5,329 nucleotides of DNA, from assembly GCA_029934735.1 (NCBI GenBank), contig JAOZLR010000052.1:6608-11936 (forward strand). Direction: 5' to 3'. The translations under genes were made by a program, and so were the position numbers. Of the stretch, positions 1-5,329 are shown piece after piece (position 1 is the first letter of the stretch; each line of letters opens with the position of its first letter). Source of the DNA: Bacteroidales bacterium (GTDB lineage Bacteria > Bacteroidota > Bacteroidia > Bacteroidales > JAADJA01). Under the pieces are notes generated by a model. That model was not told the DNA's origin and did no database searches. It saw only the letters and a program-made list of their open reading frames with translations.

Positions 1-3000
1 TCATGAAAATGATTACCTGCCTTATGTTGATGGCAAGCCAAGGTATAAAGGAGTTGAATCTTTCCTAAAATCAAGAAAAATAGATATACCTTTTGGCGAT
101 ATATCTGATTCCTTTGGAAAAGAGACTATTTGTGGTTTAGGAAATCGAAAAAACCAGGCTTTTAACAAAGTTCTGGAAAGAGATGGTGTTGATGTTTATG
201 AGTCCACCGTGTCTCTGATTTATGAGTTAAAAGAGAAAGGAATTCGTGTTGGCGTCGCTTCTTCTAGTAAAAATTGCAAAGCAGTCCTTGAAAAAGCTGG
301 TTTACTTGATTTAATGGAGACAAGGGTTGATGGGGTTGTTTCTGCAGAGATAGGACTAAAAGGAAAACCTGAGCCGGATATTTTCACAACCGCTGCTGAC
401 AACCTTAACGTTTATTACGATGAGGCAGTTGTTGTTGAAGATGCTGTATCTGGTGTTCAGGCCGGAAAAAAAGGAAACTTCGGACTGGTACTGGGAATTG
501 CAAGAGAAAACAACGAAAAGGATCTGAAATTAAACGGAGCAGATATTGTCGTAACAGACATATCAGAAATAGGTTTAGAAGGAATTGAGAAGTGGTTTGA
601 AAAAGGACTGCATGAAGACAGTTGGAGTCTATCTTATTCTGATTACATCCCTGAGAAAGAGAAGACAAGAGAAACATTGCTTACTGTTGGCAATGGCTAT
701 TTAGGGACACGAGGTGCACTTGAGGAATGCCTTGGAGGAGAGATTAACTATCCCGGAACCTATGTAGCTGGAGTTTACAACAGACTAACTTCAAAAATTG
801 GCGACAGGGATATAGACAACGAAGATTTTGTTAATTGTCCTAACTGGATACCAATTAGGTTTAAGTTTGAAGATGAACCCTGGGTTAAGATCAATCATAT
901 TGAAATAATTGATTTTGAGAGGAAGCTTGATTTTAAAACCGGGTTACTTTATAGAAAAATACATATCAAAGATGATAAAGGCAGGGAAACATTGCTGGAG
1001 TCAAAAAGATTTGCTTCAATGGACAATCCCCACCTTGCTGCCATTTCGTGGGAGTTAACTCCATTAAATTACTCAGCAAATATTACTGTTGAATCGGTTC
1101 TTGACGGAAGAATTATAAACGATGGTGTAGAGCGTTATCGCCAACTAAATCAAAGGCATCTTCAGCCTGTTATGGAAAATGGAGAGTCAACAAAATCATA
1201 TTTAGTCGTTAAAACAACGCAATCGGATATAGAAGTCGCAGAAGCTGCAAGACTTGCAATCTTTGAAAATAGTCAACAGATTAACCCCGAAATTAGAATC
1301 GAAAAGGAGGCCGGACAAATTCACTCAATAATCAATTTAAAGGTGAAGCCAAACAAGACTGTTAAAATTGAAAAAACGGTTTCTATTTTCACTTCAAAAG
1401 AAGATGACAGTAACAACCCTCTTGAAGATGCAAAAGATCTGACAGATAAAGCAGGATCGTTTGAAAATGAATTTAAGAAAAGTAACAAAAAATGGAATGA
1501 AATTTGGGAAAAGATTGACATAAAACTTGAAGGCGACCGTCTGGCGCAAAAACTACTTCGTCTACACCTCTATCACCTAATGGTTTCAATGTCACCACAA
1601 AATGCAGGTATTGATGCCAGCATAACTGCTCGCGGATTGCACGGCGAGGCCTATCGAGGTCATATCTTCTGGGATGAGCTTTTTATTTTACCATTCTACG
1701 ATATTCATTTTCCGGATGTGGCAAAAGCTGCGTTGATGTACCGCTACAGAAGACTTGACAAAGCTCGCGAGTACTCAAAAGAGTATGGCTTTCGGGGAGC
1801 TATGTTCCCCTGGCAAAGTGGTAGTGACGGTAGAGAAGAGACCCAGGTGGTCCACCTTAATCCAATTACAGGTAAATGGGGGCCCGATTACAGCTCGTTG
1901 CAACGGCATGTCTCTCTGGCTATTGCATATAATGTCTATCAGTATTATCATATAACAAACGATCTGAAATTCATTGAAGACTATGGTGCAGAGATGTTCC
2001 TCGAAATATGTCGCTTCTGGGCTTCTAAAACATATTTTGATGAAACTGCCGGACGTTATTCCATCAAAAATGTTATGGGGCCGGATGAATTTCACGAAAA
2101 ATATCACAAGACTGATGAAGGCGGGCTTAAAGATAACACATACACTAATCTTATGGCTGTTTGGGCATTCTCAAAAGCAAATCATCTTCTTGACAAAATG
2201 AGCGATACCGCAAGGGATAATCTCTTTGAAAAAATCCAGCTTTCTAAAAAGGAGATTAAAAAATGGAATGATATTGCATTAAAAATGAATGTTGTTATCG
2301 AAGATGATATTCTGGCTCAATATGATGGGTATTTTAACCTAAAAGAGCTTGACTGGGACTCTTACCGAAAGAAGTATGATAATATCTACAGGATGGACAG
2401 AATATTGAAAGCCGAAGGAAAATCAGCGGATGATTACAAGGTGGCAAAACAGGCTGACACACTACAGCTCTTTTACAATCTTGACAAACTTGACGTTAGT
2501 GAAATACTAAACAACCTGGATTACCCTCTTTCAAATAACTACCTCACAAAAAATCTTAAATACTATCTTGCCCGCACATCACATGGCTCAACTTTAAGCC
2601 GTGTGGTTCACGCACAGCTTGCCAATATGGTTGGCGACAAAAAGCTCAGTTGGGAACTCTATTATGATGCATTGACAAGTGACTATAACGATATTCAGGG
2701 TGGCACAACAGGCGAAGGTATTCATGCAGGAGTGATGTCAGGCACCATTCTGATTGCACTACAATCGTATGCAGGCTTGGACTTAAAAGATGATATTGTA
2801 AAATTCGAGCCACACTTGCCTGATCACTGGAGAGCTATTATGTTTGGATTTGAATTTAAAGAGGTAACATACAGATGTAAAATCACTCATAATTCTGTAG
2901 CTCTGTCGCAGAATAATAAATCAGGTAAAGATGTGGATATAATTATTAATGGGGAAAATTATTTAGCTTTGAATAACAAATTGACAGAATATGAATTCTA

Positions 3001-3001
3001 A
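1..3001 (+). CDS. Beta-phosphoglucomutase-like HAD domain fused to GH65 disaccharide phosphorylase (5' partial)
   Basis: Predicted cytoplasmic bifunctional enzyme. The GH65 part would split an alpha-glucose disaccharide (maltose, trehalose, kojibiose or similar) with phosphate into beta-glucose 1-phosphate and glucose; the HAD part would isomerise this to glucose 6-phosphate. The first complete codon is at position 2 and 999 residues are visible, numbered here from that codon. HAD region: YVDGKPRY (8-15), cap motif GLGNRKN (45-51), motif II SSS (87-89), motif III Lys122 in KGKPEPD, motif IV Glu146-Asp147 in VEDAVSG. GH65 region: beta-sandwich from about 205 (GNGYLGTRG), (alpha/alpha)6 barrel from about 515 with FWDE (556-559), general acid Glu696 in GPDEFH, KQ at 816-817, phosphate-loop HGSTLS from His861, and a C-terminal beta domain after about 885. 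No signal peptide is visible in the part seen. The frame is open to the left edge and lacks HAD motif I (DxD), so roughly 55-75 residues are missing. The GTG at 209 lies inside the HAD fold and is not the start. Sugar specificity cannot be fixed by eye. The family and fusion are secure. Confidence 0.95.
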   Translation, partial: HENDYLPYVDGKPRYKGVESFLKSRKIDIPFGDISDSFGKETICGLGNRKNQAFNKVLERDGVDVYESTVSLIYELKEKGIRVGVASSSKNCKAVLEKAGLLDLMETRVDGVVSAEIGLKGKPEPDIFTTAADNLNVYYDEAVVVEDAVSGVQAGKKGNFGLVLGIARENNEKDLKLNGADIVVTDISEIGLEGIEKWFEKGLHEDSWSLSYSDYIPEKEKTRETLLTVGNGYLGTRGALEECLGGEINYPGTYVAGVYNRLTSKIGDRDIDNEDFVNCPNWIPIRFKFEDEPWVKINHIEIIDFERKLDFKTGLLYRKIHIKDDKGRETLLESKRFASMDNPHLAAISWELTPLNYSANITVESVLDGRIINDGVERYRQLNQRHLQPVMENGESTKSYLVVKTTQSDIEVAEAARLAIFENSQQINPEIRIEKEAGQIHSIINLKVKPNKTVKIEKTVSIFTSKEDDSNNPLEDAKDLTDKAGSFENEFKKSNKKWNEIWEKIDIKLEGDRLAQKLLRLHLYHLMVSMSPQNAGIDASITARGLHGEAYRGHIFWDELFILPFYDIHFPDVAKAALMYRYRRLDKAREYSKEYGFRGAMFPWQSGSDGREETQVVHLNPITGKWGPDYSSLQRHVSLAIAYNVYQYYHITNDLKFIEDYGAEMFLEICRFWASKTYFDETAGRYSIKNVMGPDEFHEKYHKTDEGGLKDNTYTNLMAVWAFSKANHLLDKMSDTARDNLFEKIQLSKKEIKKWNDIALKMNVVIEDDILAQYDGYFNLKELDWDSYRKKYDNIYRMDRILKAEGKSADDYKVAKQADTLQLFYNLDKLDVSEILNNLDYPLSNNYLTKNLKYYLARTSHGSTLSRVVHAQLANMVGDKKLSWELYYDALTSDYNDIQGGTTGEGIHAGVMSGTILIALQSYAGLDLKDDIVKFEPHLPDHWRAIMFGFEFKEVTYRCKITHNSVALSQNNKSGKDVDIIINGENYLALNNKLTEYEF
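2..604 (+). other. HAD (beta-phosphoglucomutase-type) domain of the fusion protein
   Basis: This is the part of the first gene coding for the HAD domain, visible residues 1 to about 200. It shows the helical cap region (GLGNRKN at 45-51), the Ser/Thr motif (SSS at 87-89), the conserved Lys (122) and the acidic Mg-binding pair (Glu146-Asp147). The nucleophile motif DxD must lie upstream of the window. From memory, the order and wording of the motifs match the mycobacterial stand-alone HAD protein encoded next to a GH65 gene (Rv3400/Rv3401), which suggests that the fusion joins two genes that are neighbours elsewhere. Mutase activity rather than plain phosphatase activity is inferred from the GH65 partner. 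Confidence 0.88.
605..3001 (+). other. GH65 phosphorylase domain of the fusion protein
   Basis: This is the GH65 part of the first gene, visible residues about 202-999, close to the usual length of a complete GH65 enzyme. The N-terminal beta-sandwich opens with WSLSYSDY and GNGYLGTRG. The barrel carries GEAYRGHIFWDE, the region HLNPITGKWGPD (618-629) just before RHVSLAIAYN, the general acid Glu696, and HGSTLS (861-866), which in family phosphorylases helps to hold inorganic phosphate. Hydrolytic GH65 enzymes have a glutamate base in this region instead, so phosphorolysis is the better reading. The HLNP loop differs from the CHNEWEI-type loop I remember from Lactobacillus maltose phosphorylase, so maltose should not be assumed as the substrate. 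Confidence 0.9.
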
Positions 3002-3039
3002 ATCTTATAATCTGTTGAAGAGAGAATATCACACTAATG

Positions 3040-3056
3040 ACAAATAATTAATTTGT
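3040..3056 (+). terminator. Weak AT-only inverted repeat, possible terminator of the phosphorylase gene
   Basis: Arms ACAAAT and ATTTGT are perfect 6-base complements around a 5-base loop, 39 bases after the stop codon. A T-rich stretch (CCCCTTTTT) begins about ten bases later instead of directly after the stem. The stem has only one G-C pair, so it would be unstable, and in AT-rich DNA such a repeat can arise by chance. Confidence 0.2.
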
Positions 3057-3098
3057 GAATACTTTCCCCTTTTTGATTAAATACAAAATGCTGTCAGA

Positions 3099-3149
3099 AG
3101 AATTTCCAGGATCAATATAATGACGGGGATTGTTATTTCTGGGAATTTT
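3099..3149 (+). other. Imperfect inverted repeat in the spacer
   Basis: AATTTCCAG (3101-3109) can pair with CTGGGAATT (3139-3147) with one G-U pair, and the stem can grow by two more pairs (one of them G-U) to positions 3099 and 3149. The loop is about 29 bases. It is followed by only a few T residues. It could be a messenger 3' end structure or a protein-binding site upstream of the next gene's promoter. The long loop and wobble pairs keep confidence low. Confidence 0.2.
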
Positions 3150-3183
3150 ATCGTGCACCCTTCTTCCTTTCACCTAATATTCG

Positions 3184-3191
3184 TATTTTTG
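3184..3191 (+). promoter_or_regulatory. Bacteroidota-type -7 promoter box for the secreted-protein gene
   Basis: TATTTTTG fits TAnnTTTG, the -7 consensus used by the primary sigma factor of Bacteroidota, at all six fixed positions. It ends 38 bases before the ATG, so transcription would start near 3197-3200 and give a leader of about 30 bases. A matching TTTG at -33 is not evident about 20 bases upstream, where the sequence is C/T-rich (3158-3172). The promoter may be weak, or helped by an activator. Confidence 0.55.
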
Positions 3192-3197
3192 CAGCTT

Positions 3198-3229
3198 AAA
3201 ACAAATTCAAAAATTAAAAAAATCAAAAA
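3198..3229 (+). promoter_or_regulatory. A-rich leader without Shine-Dalgarno
   Basis: The bases before the ATG at 3230 are almost all A with scattered T and C, and contain no GGAGG-like site. Translation starts in Bacteroidota often rely on such unstructured A-rich leaders. In-frame TAA codons at 3197-3199 and 3215-3217 rule out an upstream extension and leave the ATG at 3230 as the first possible start. Confidence 0.6.
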
Positions 3230-3289
3230 ATGAAAAAACTACTACTCTCATTATTAGGCGTTTGCATTATTAACGTTGCGACTTTTTCA
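3230..3289 (+). other. Sec signal peptide of the secreted protein
   Basis: Residues 1-20 begin MKK, continue with a hydrophobic core (LLLSLLGVCIINV) and end ATFS before Gln21, a common form of type I signal peptide in Bacteroidota. The Cys at position 12 lies within the hydrophobic core and is preceded by Val, so a lipoprotein signal is unlikely. Export by Sec fits the T9SS sorting domain at the other end. Confidence 0.85.
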
Positions 3290-5329
3290 CAAACTTTCGT
3301 TGACATTAATGCCGATCTTATTGATGTTTATATGACTGTAACCACCTGGGGCGATTTTGATAACGACTCGGATATGGACCTTTTTCTGGCCGGGCAATTG
3401 GTTGATGCAACAGACCAAACAGTTTTATATATCAATGAGGGAAATGATACCTTCACCCCTTCAACCGGAACGACTTTCCCGCCGCTGGCAATAGGTGCAT
3501 CAGAATGTGCCGACTTCAACAATGATTCATATCTTGATTTTGTTGTTCAGGCCTACAATAATGATACATATCTCGGTTATACAAAAATATATGAGAATAA
3601 CGGTGATGGGACTTTTACGGAATTATCCGTAGGGTTACCACAAACTTATATGGGCGATGTAAGCTGTGCTGATTTTGACAATGATTCCTTTGTCGATATA
3701 GCAATTAGCGGATACATTGATGCAGCTCCTTACTATATCTCACAGATATATAAAAATAATGGTGATGGAACTTTCTCGGAAGTTACCGGAACAAATCTTC
3801 CCGGCACAATGTATGGTAAGTTCAAATGGGCAGATTACAACAACGATGGTTATCAAGACTTTGTTTTAACAGGCTATGAAAGTGATTACGTAACAGAGAT
3901 TTACAAAAACAACGGAAACGGAACATTCTCAAACTCAGGAATTGATATTCATAAAGGGTGGCTTGGTGATGTTGAATGGGGTGATTATAACAATGACGGA
4001 AATGTTGATCTGGTAGTTTCGGGAACAGGTGGCAATGGAATGGAAAGGTTTTGTATTCTATATAAGAATAACGGCGATGAGACTTTTACGGAACTGGATG
4101 CAGGATTCCCCGGAGTATCTCACAGTGCACTCGAATGGGCAGACTTTGATGGAAACAGCACTCTTGACCTTTTAGTGTGCGGAACATTAACAACTCCGGG
4201 CGAAGGGAACTATGTTTCTGCTATTTATCTGAATAATGGCGATGAAACTTTCACCGAAAGTACAACTGCGCAGCTACCAACTGTCTATTGGGGAGACTCA
4301 AAAGTTGCCGATTATGATAACAACGGAACTCCCGACATCTTGCTTACAGGATTAGACAGTAACGAAACTCCTTATTCCGCAATATTTAAGAATGAAACTC
4401 AAAGTAGTGAATATGCAGTTACTTTCAAAGTTGATATGTCAAACGAAACAGTGTCTCCAAATGGAATACATATTGCCGGTTCGTTTCAGAACTGGGATCC
4501 GGGTGCTACTTTAATGACAGATGCAGGAAATAACATCTACGAATACACACAAAATTTTAACGAAGGAGAAAACATAGAATATAAGTTCGTAAACGGAACT
4601 CAATGGGGCGAAGACGAAAGTGTTCCTCCTGAATGTGCACTGAATAATAACCGCTATCTTACAGTTCCCACTCAGGACACAGTTTTATCTGCCGTTTGCT
4701 TTGGAAGTTGCAATCCGTGCAGCAGCCAGATTACTCTTACATTCAGAGTTGATATGTCGGAGCAGACTATATCAGCCGAAGGCATCCATGTTGCCGGATC
4801 ATTCCAGGGTTGGGATCCGGCCTCAACAGAAATGACAGATATTGGTAATAATGTTTACTCTGTCTCTTATAGTGTGAATACAAATGAGCAAATTCAATAT
4901 AAATTCATTAATGGGATTGACTGGGATGGTTCTGAAATTGTACCTGAAGAGTGCGGTGTTCCTGATGGTTTTGAGGGCTTTAACCGTTACTTTGATGTTA
5001 TGACATCCGACACTACTCTGACAGATGTATGCTTTAGCAGTTGTGTACCCTGCGTTACAGGAATTGAGGAAAACAAAAATACAATTTCAAAAATAACAGG
5101 AGTTTATCCTAATCCTTTTTCAGACAAACTATCGGTTGAATATTATTTAATAGGGGGAGCACAAGTTGAAATAAGCATTTACAACAGCTTCGGAAAAAAG
5201 GTATTTAAGAATACAAGCGGAGCTACCGTAGCAGGAACACATACCGAAACTATTTCGGTGTCAAATCTTGCAAAGGGAATCTATTTTATAATTCTTAAGG
5301 CAGATGGAGCTATTATTCAAACGGAAAAG
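3230..5329 (+). CDS. Secreted T9SS protein: seven-repeat VCBS/FG-GAP propeller plus two glycogen-binding-like modules (3' partial)
   Basis: This is a probable surface or released carbohydrate-binding protein with no recognisable catalytic domain. All 700 visible codons are open to the right edge. Domain order: signal peptide 1 to about 20 (Lys-Lys, then a hydrophobic run, likely cleaved near TFS/Q); seven repeats (about 22-390) with calcium-loop motifs at 42-50, 95-103, 148-156, 202-210, 252-260, 305-313 and 361-369, spaced 50-56 residues, the pattern of a seven-bladed beta-propeller; two tandem modules (about 394-497 and 501-608) with AGSFQ.WDP, YKF.NG..W and CF.SC.PC; and a T9SS type A sorting domain (about 625-700) opening with VYPNPF and containing AKGIYF. 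Only a handful of C-terminal residues appear to be missing. The ATG follows an A-rich leader and an in-frame stop. The modules resemble CBM48/AMPK-beta glycogen-binding domains, so the likely ligand is an alpha-glucan. A role in substrate capture or adhesion is inferred. Confidence 0.9.
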   Translation, partial: MKKLLLSLLGVCIINVATFSQTFVDINADLIDVYMTVTTWGDFDNDSDMDLFLAGQLVDATDQTVLYINEGNDTFTPSTGTTFPPLAIGASECADFNNDSYLDFVVQAYNNDTYLGYTKIYENNGDGTFTELSVGLPQTYMGDVSCADFDNDSFVDIAISGYIDAAPYYISQIYKNNGDGTFSEVTGTNLPGTMYGKFKWADYNNDGYQDFVLTGYESDYVTEIYKNNGNGTFSNSGIDIHKGWLGDVEWGDYNNDGNVDLVVSGTGGNGMERFCILYKNNGDETFTELDAGFPGVSHSALEWADFDGNSTLDLLVCGTLTTPGEGNYVSAIYLNNGDETFTESTTAQLPTVYWGDSKVADYDNNGTPDILLTGLDSNETPYSAIFKNETQSSEYAVTFKVDMSNETVSPNGIHIAGSFQNWDPGATLMTDAGNNIYEYTQNFNEGENIEYKFVNGTQWGEDESVPPECALNNNRYLTVPTQDTVLSAVCFGSCNPCSSQITLTFRVDMSEQTISAEGIHVAGSFQGWDPASTEMTDIGNNVYSVSYSVNTNEQIQYKFINGIDWDGSEIVPEECGVPDGFEGFNRYFDVMTSDTTLTDVCFSSCVPCVTGIEENKNTISKITGVYPNPFSDKLSVEYYLIGGAQVEISIYNSFGKKVFKNTSGATVAGTHTETISVSNLAKGIYFIILKADGAIIQTEK
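3293..4399 (+). repeat. Seven FG-GAP/VCBS-type repeats forming a probable seven-bladed propeller
   Basis: Each repeat pairs a DxDxDxxxD-like calcium loop (DFDNDSDMD, DFNNDSYLD, DFDNDSFVD, DYNNDGYQD, DYNNDGNVD, DFDGNSTLD, DYDNNGTPD) with a strand ending in a YxNNGDGTF-like motif (about residues 67, 121, 174, 224, 278 and 333; the seventh shortens to FKNET near 386). The spacing between loops is 53, 53, 54, 50, 53 and 56 residues. Seven copies at this spacing are what a closed integrin-alpha-like propeller needs. The fifth position of the loop, usually Asp, is Asn in repeats 6 and 7, so calcium binding there may be weaker. Such propellers commonly mediate protein or ligand contacts. Confidence 0.88.
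4409..4720 (+). other. First glycogen/starch-binding-like module (CBM48/CBM20-like)
   Basis: Residues about 394-497 have an immunoglobulin-like beta pattern: VTFKVDMS, IHIAGSFQNWDP, then YKFVNGTQW. Trp422 and Trp459 fall where AMPK beta subunits place their two glycogen-contacting tryptophans (in NNW and GQW), and Lys452 of YKF matches the conserved Lys. After the sheet come Cys469, Cys490, Cys494 and Cys497, which could form two disulfides outside the cell. Alpha-glucan binding is inferred from these residues. Confidence 0.7.
4730..5053 (+). other. Second glycogen/starch-binding-like module (CBM48/CBM20-like)
   Basis: Residues about 501-608 repeat the first module with roughly half of the residues identical in the first 60: TFRVDMS, IHVAGSFQGWDP, YKFING..W. 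The two tryptophans (528, 565), Lys558 and four cysteines (575, 601, 605, 608) are all kept. It differs by a 5-residue insertion between the first cysteine and the shared NRY. The divergence points to an old duplication, with both binding faces kept under selection. Confidence 0.7.
5102..5329 (+). other. T9SS type A C-terminal sorting domain (3' end cut by window)
   Basis: From about residue 625 the protein shows the usual layout of this domain: VYPNPFSDKL, a beta strand with VEISIYNSFGKKV, a turn with AGTHTETISVSNLAKGIYF, and IILKADGAIIQTEK at the edge. Such domains usually end within a few residues of a final K-rich, hydrophobic tail. The domain directs passage across the outer membrane and is then usually removed, with the protein attached to surface lipopolysaccharide or released. 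Confidence 0.9.

Larger units (their letters stand above)
3002..3229. other. Intergenic spacer between the phosphorylase gene and the secreted-protein gene
   Basis: This 228-base AT-rich spacer has no credible coding frame. Its left part has a short AT-only inverted repeat (3040-3056) followed shortly by a C/T-rich run, and a longer imperfect inverted repeat (3099-3149). Its right end carries a Bacteroidota -7 box and an A-rich leader. The size and the promoter suggest that the two genes are separate transcription units, although read-through is possible because no strong GC-rich terminator is present. Confidence 0.7.

Noticed and set aside
220..677. Reverse-strand open frames at 220-402 and 405-677
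   Set aside because: They lie opposite well-conserved HAD/GH65 coding sequence and their translations resemble no family known to me.
1321..2201. Further open frames on both strands inside the GH65 region (1321-1521, 1755-1955, 1775-2107, 1974-2201)
   Set aside because: They overlap conserved catalytic barrel sequence in another frame and show no independent coding signal.
209..3001. A complete 930-residue gene starting at the GTG at 209
   Set aside because: Conserved HAD domain sequence continues in frame upstream to the window edge, so this GTG is an internal codon.
605..3001. GH65 kojibiose hydrolase, a hydrolytic activity known in Bacteroidota
   Set aside because: The HGSTLS phosphate-binding motif is intact, and the fusion to a beta-phosphoglucomutase-like domain makes sense only if beta-glucose 1-phosphate is produced.
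3230..3268. Lipoprotein signal peptide with Cys12 as the lipid-bearing residue
   Set aside because: The residue before Cys is Val instead of Gly, Ala or Ser, the hydrophobic stretch before it is short and continues past it, and a T9SS sorting domain is present.
3328..3522. Reverse-strand open frame opposite the first propeller repeats
   Set aside because: It is antisense to the repeat-coding sequence of the secreted protein and has no recognisable motif.
3353..4336. Dockerin or EF-hand repeats suggested by the DxDNDxxxD loops
   Set aside because: There are seven loops at 50-56 residue spacing, each paired with a YxNNGDGTF strand motif, which fits FG-GAP/VCBS propeller blades and not paired dockerin loops.
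1..5329. CRISPR array, tRNA, rRNA or insertion sequence
   Set aside because: No regularly spaced identical repeats, no cloverleaf or rRNA signature and no transposase were seen; the repeats in the second gene are protein-domain repeats that have diverged at DNA level.

Overview
The window looks like chromosomal DNA from a member of the Bacteroidota. The DNA is AT-rich. The second gene has an A-rich leader with no Shine-Dalgarno and a -7 box of the Bacteroidota form TAnnTTTG. It encodes a secreted protein ending in a type IX secretion (T9SS) type A sorting domain, and T9SS is essentially confined to this phylum. The first gene, a HAD phosphatase-type domain fused to a glycoside hydrolase family 65 (GH65) domain, also fits. 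The genus cannot be read from the sequence.

Layout: (1) Positions 1-3001, + strand, hold a long reading frame that enters from the left edge. It encodes a beta-phosphoglucomutase-like HAD domain joined to a GH65 disaccharide phosphorylase. The true start and the catalytic-Asp motif of the HAD domain lie to the left of the window. (2) Positions 3002-3229 are a 228-base spacer. It holds weak hairpin candidates and, close to the next gene, a good -7 box followed by an A-rich leader. (3) Positions 3230-5329, + strand, hold a second open frame of 700 codons that runs off the right edge. It has a signal peptide, seven FG-GAP/VCBS-type repeats (a probable seven-bladed, calcium-binding beta-propeller), two tandem glycogen/starch-binding-like (CBM48/CBM20-like, AMPK-beta-like) modules rich in cysteine, and a nearly complete T9SS sorting domain.

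The two genes could belong to one alpha-glucan theme. The first would split an alpha-glucose disaccharide with phosphate in the cytoplasm and turn the resulting beta-glucose 1-phosphate into glucose 6-phosphate. The second would sit on the cell surface or be released, and could bind alpha-glucans without cutting them, since it has no recognisable catalytic domain. The link rests on adjacency plus retained alpha-glucan-binding tryptophans and remains an inference. The second gene appears to have its own promoter, so the two need not be co-transcribed. No RNA genes, mobile elements or CRISPR arrays were seen. The secreted propeller/CBM-like protein is the least conventional item.
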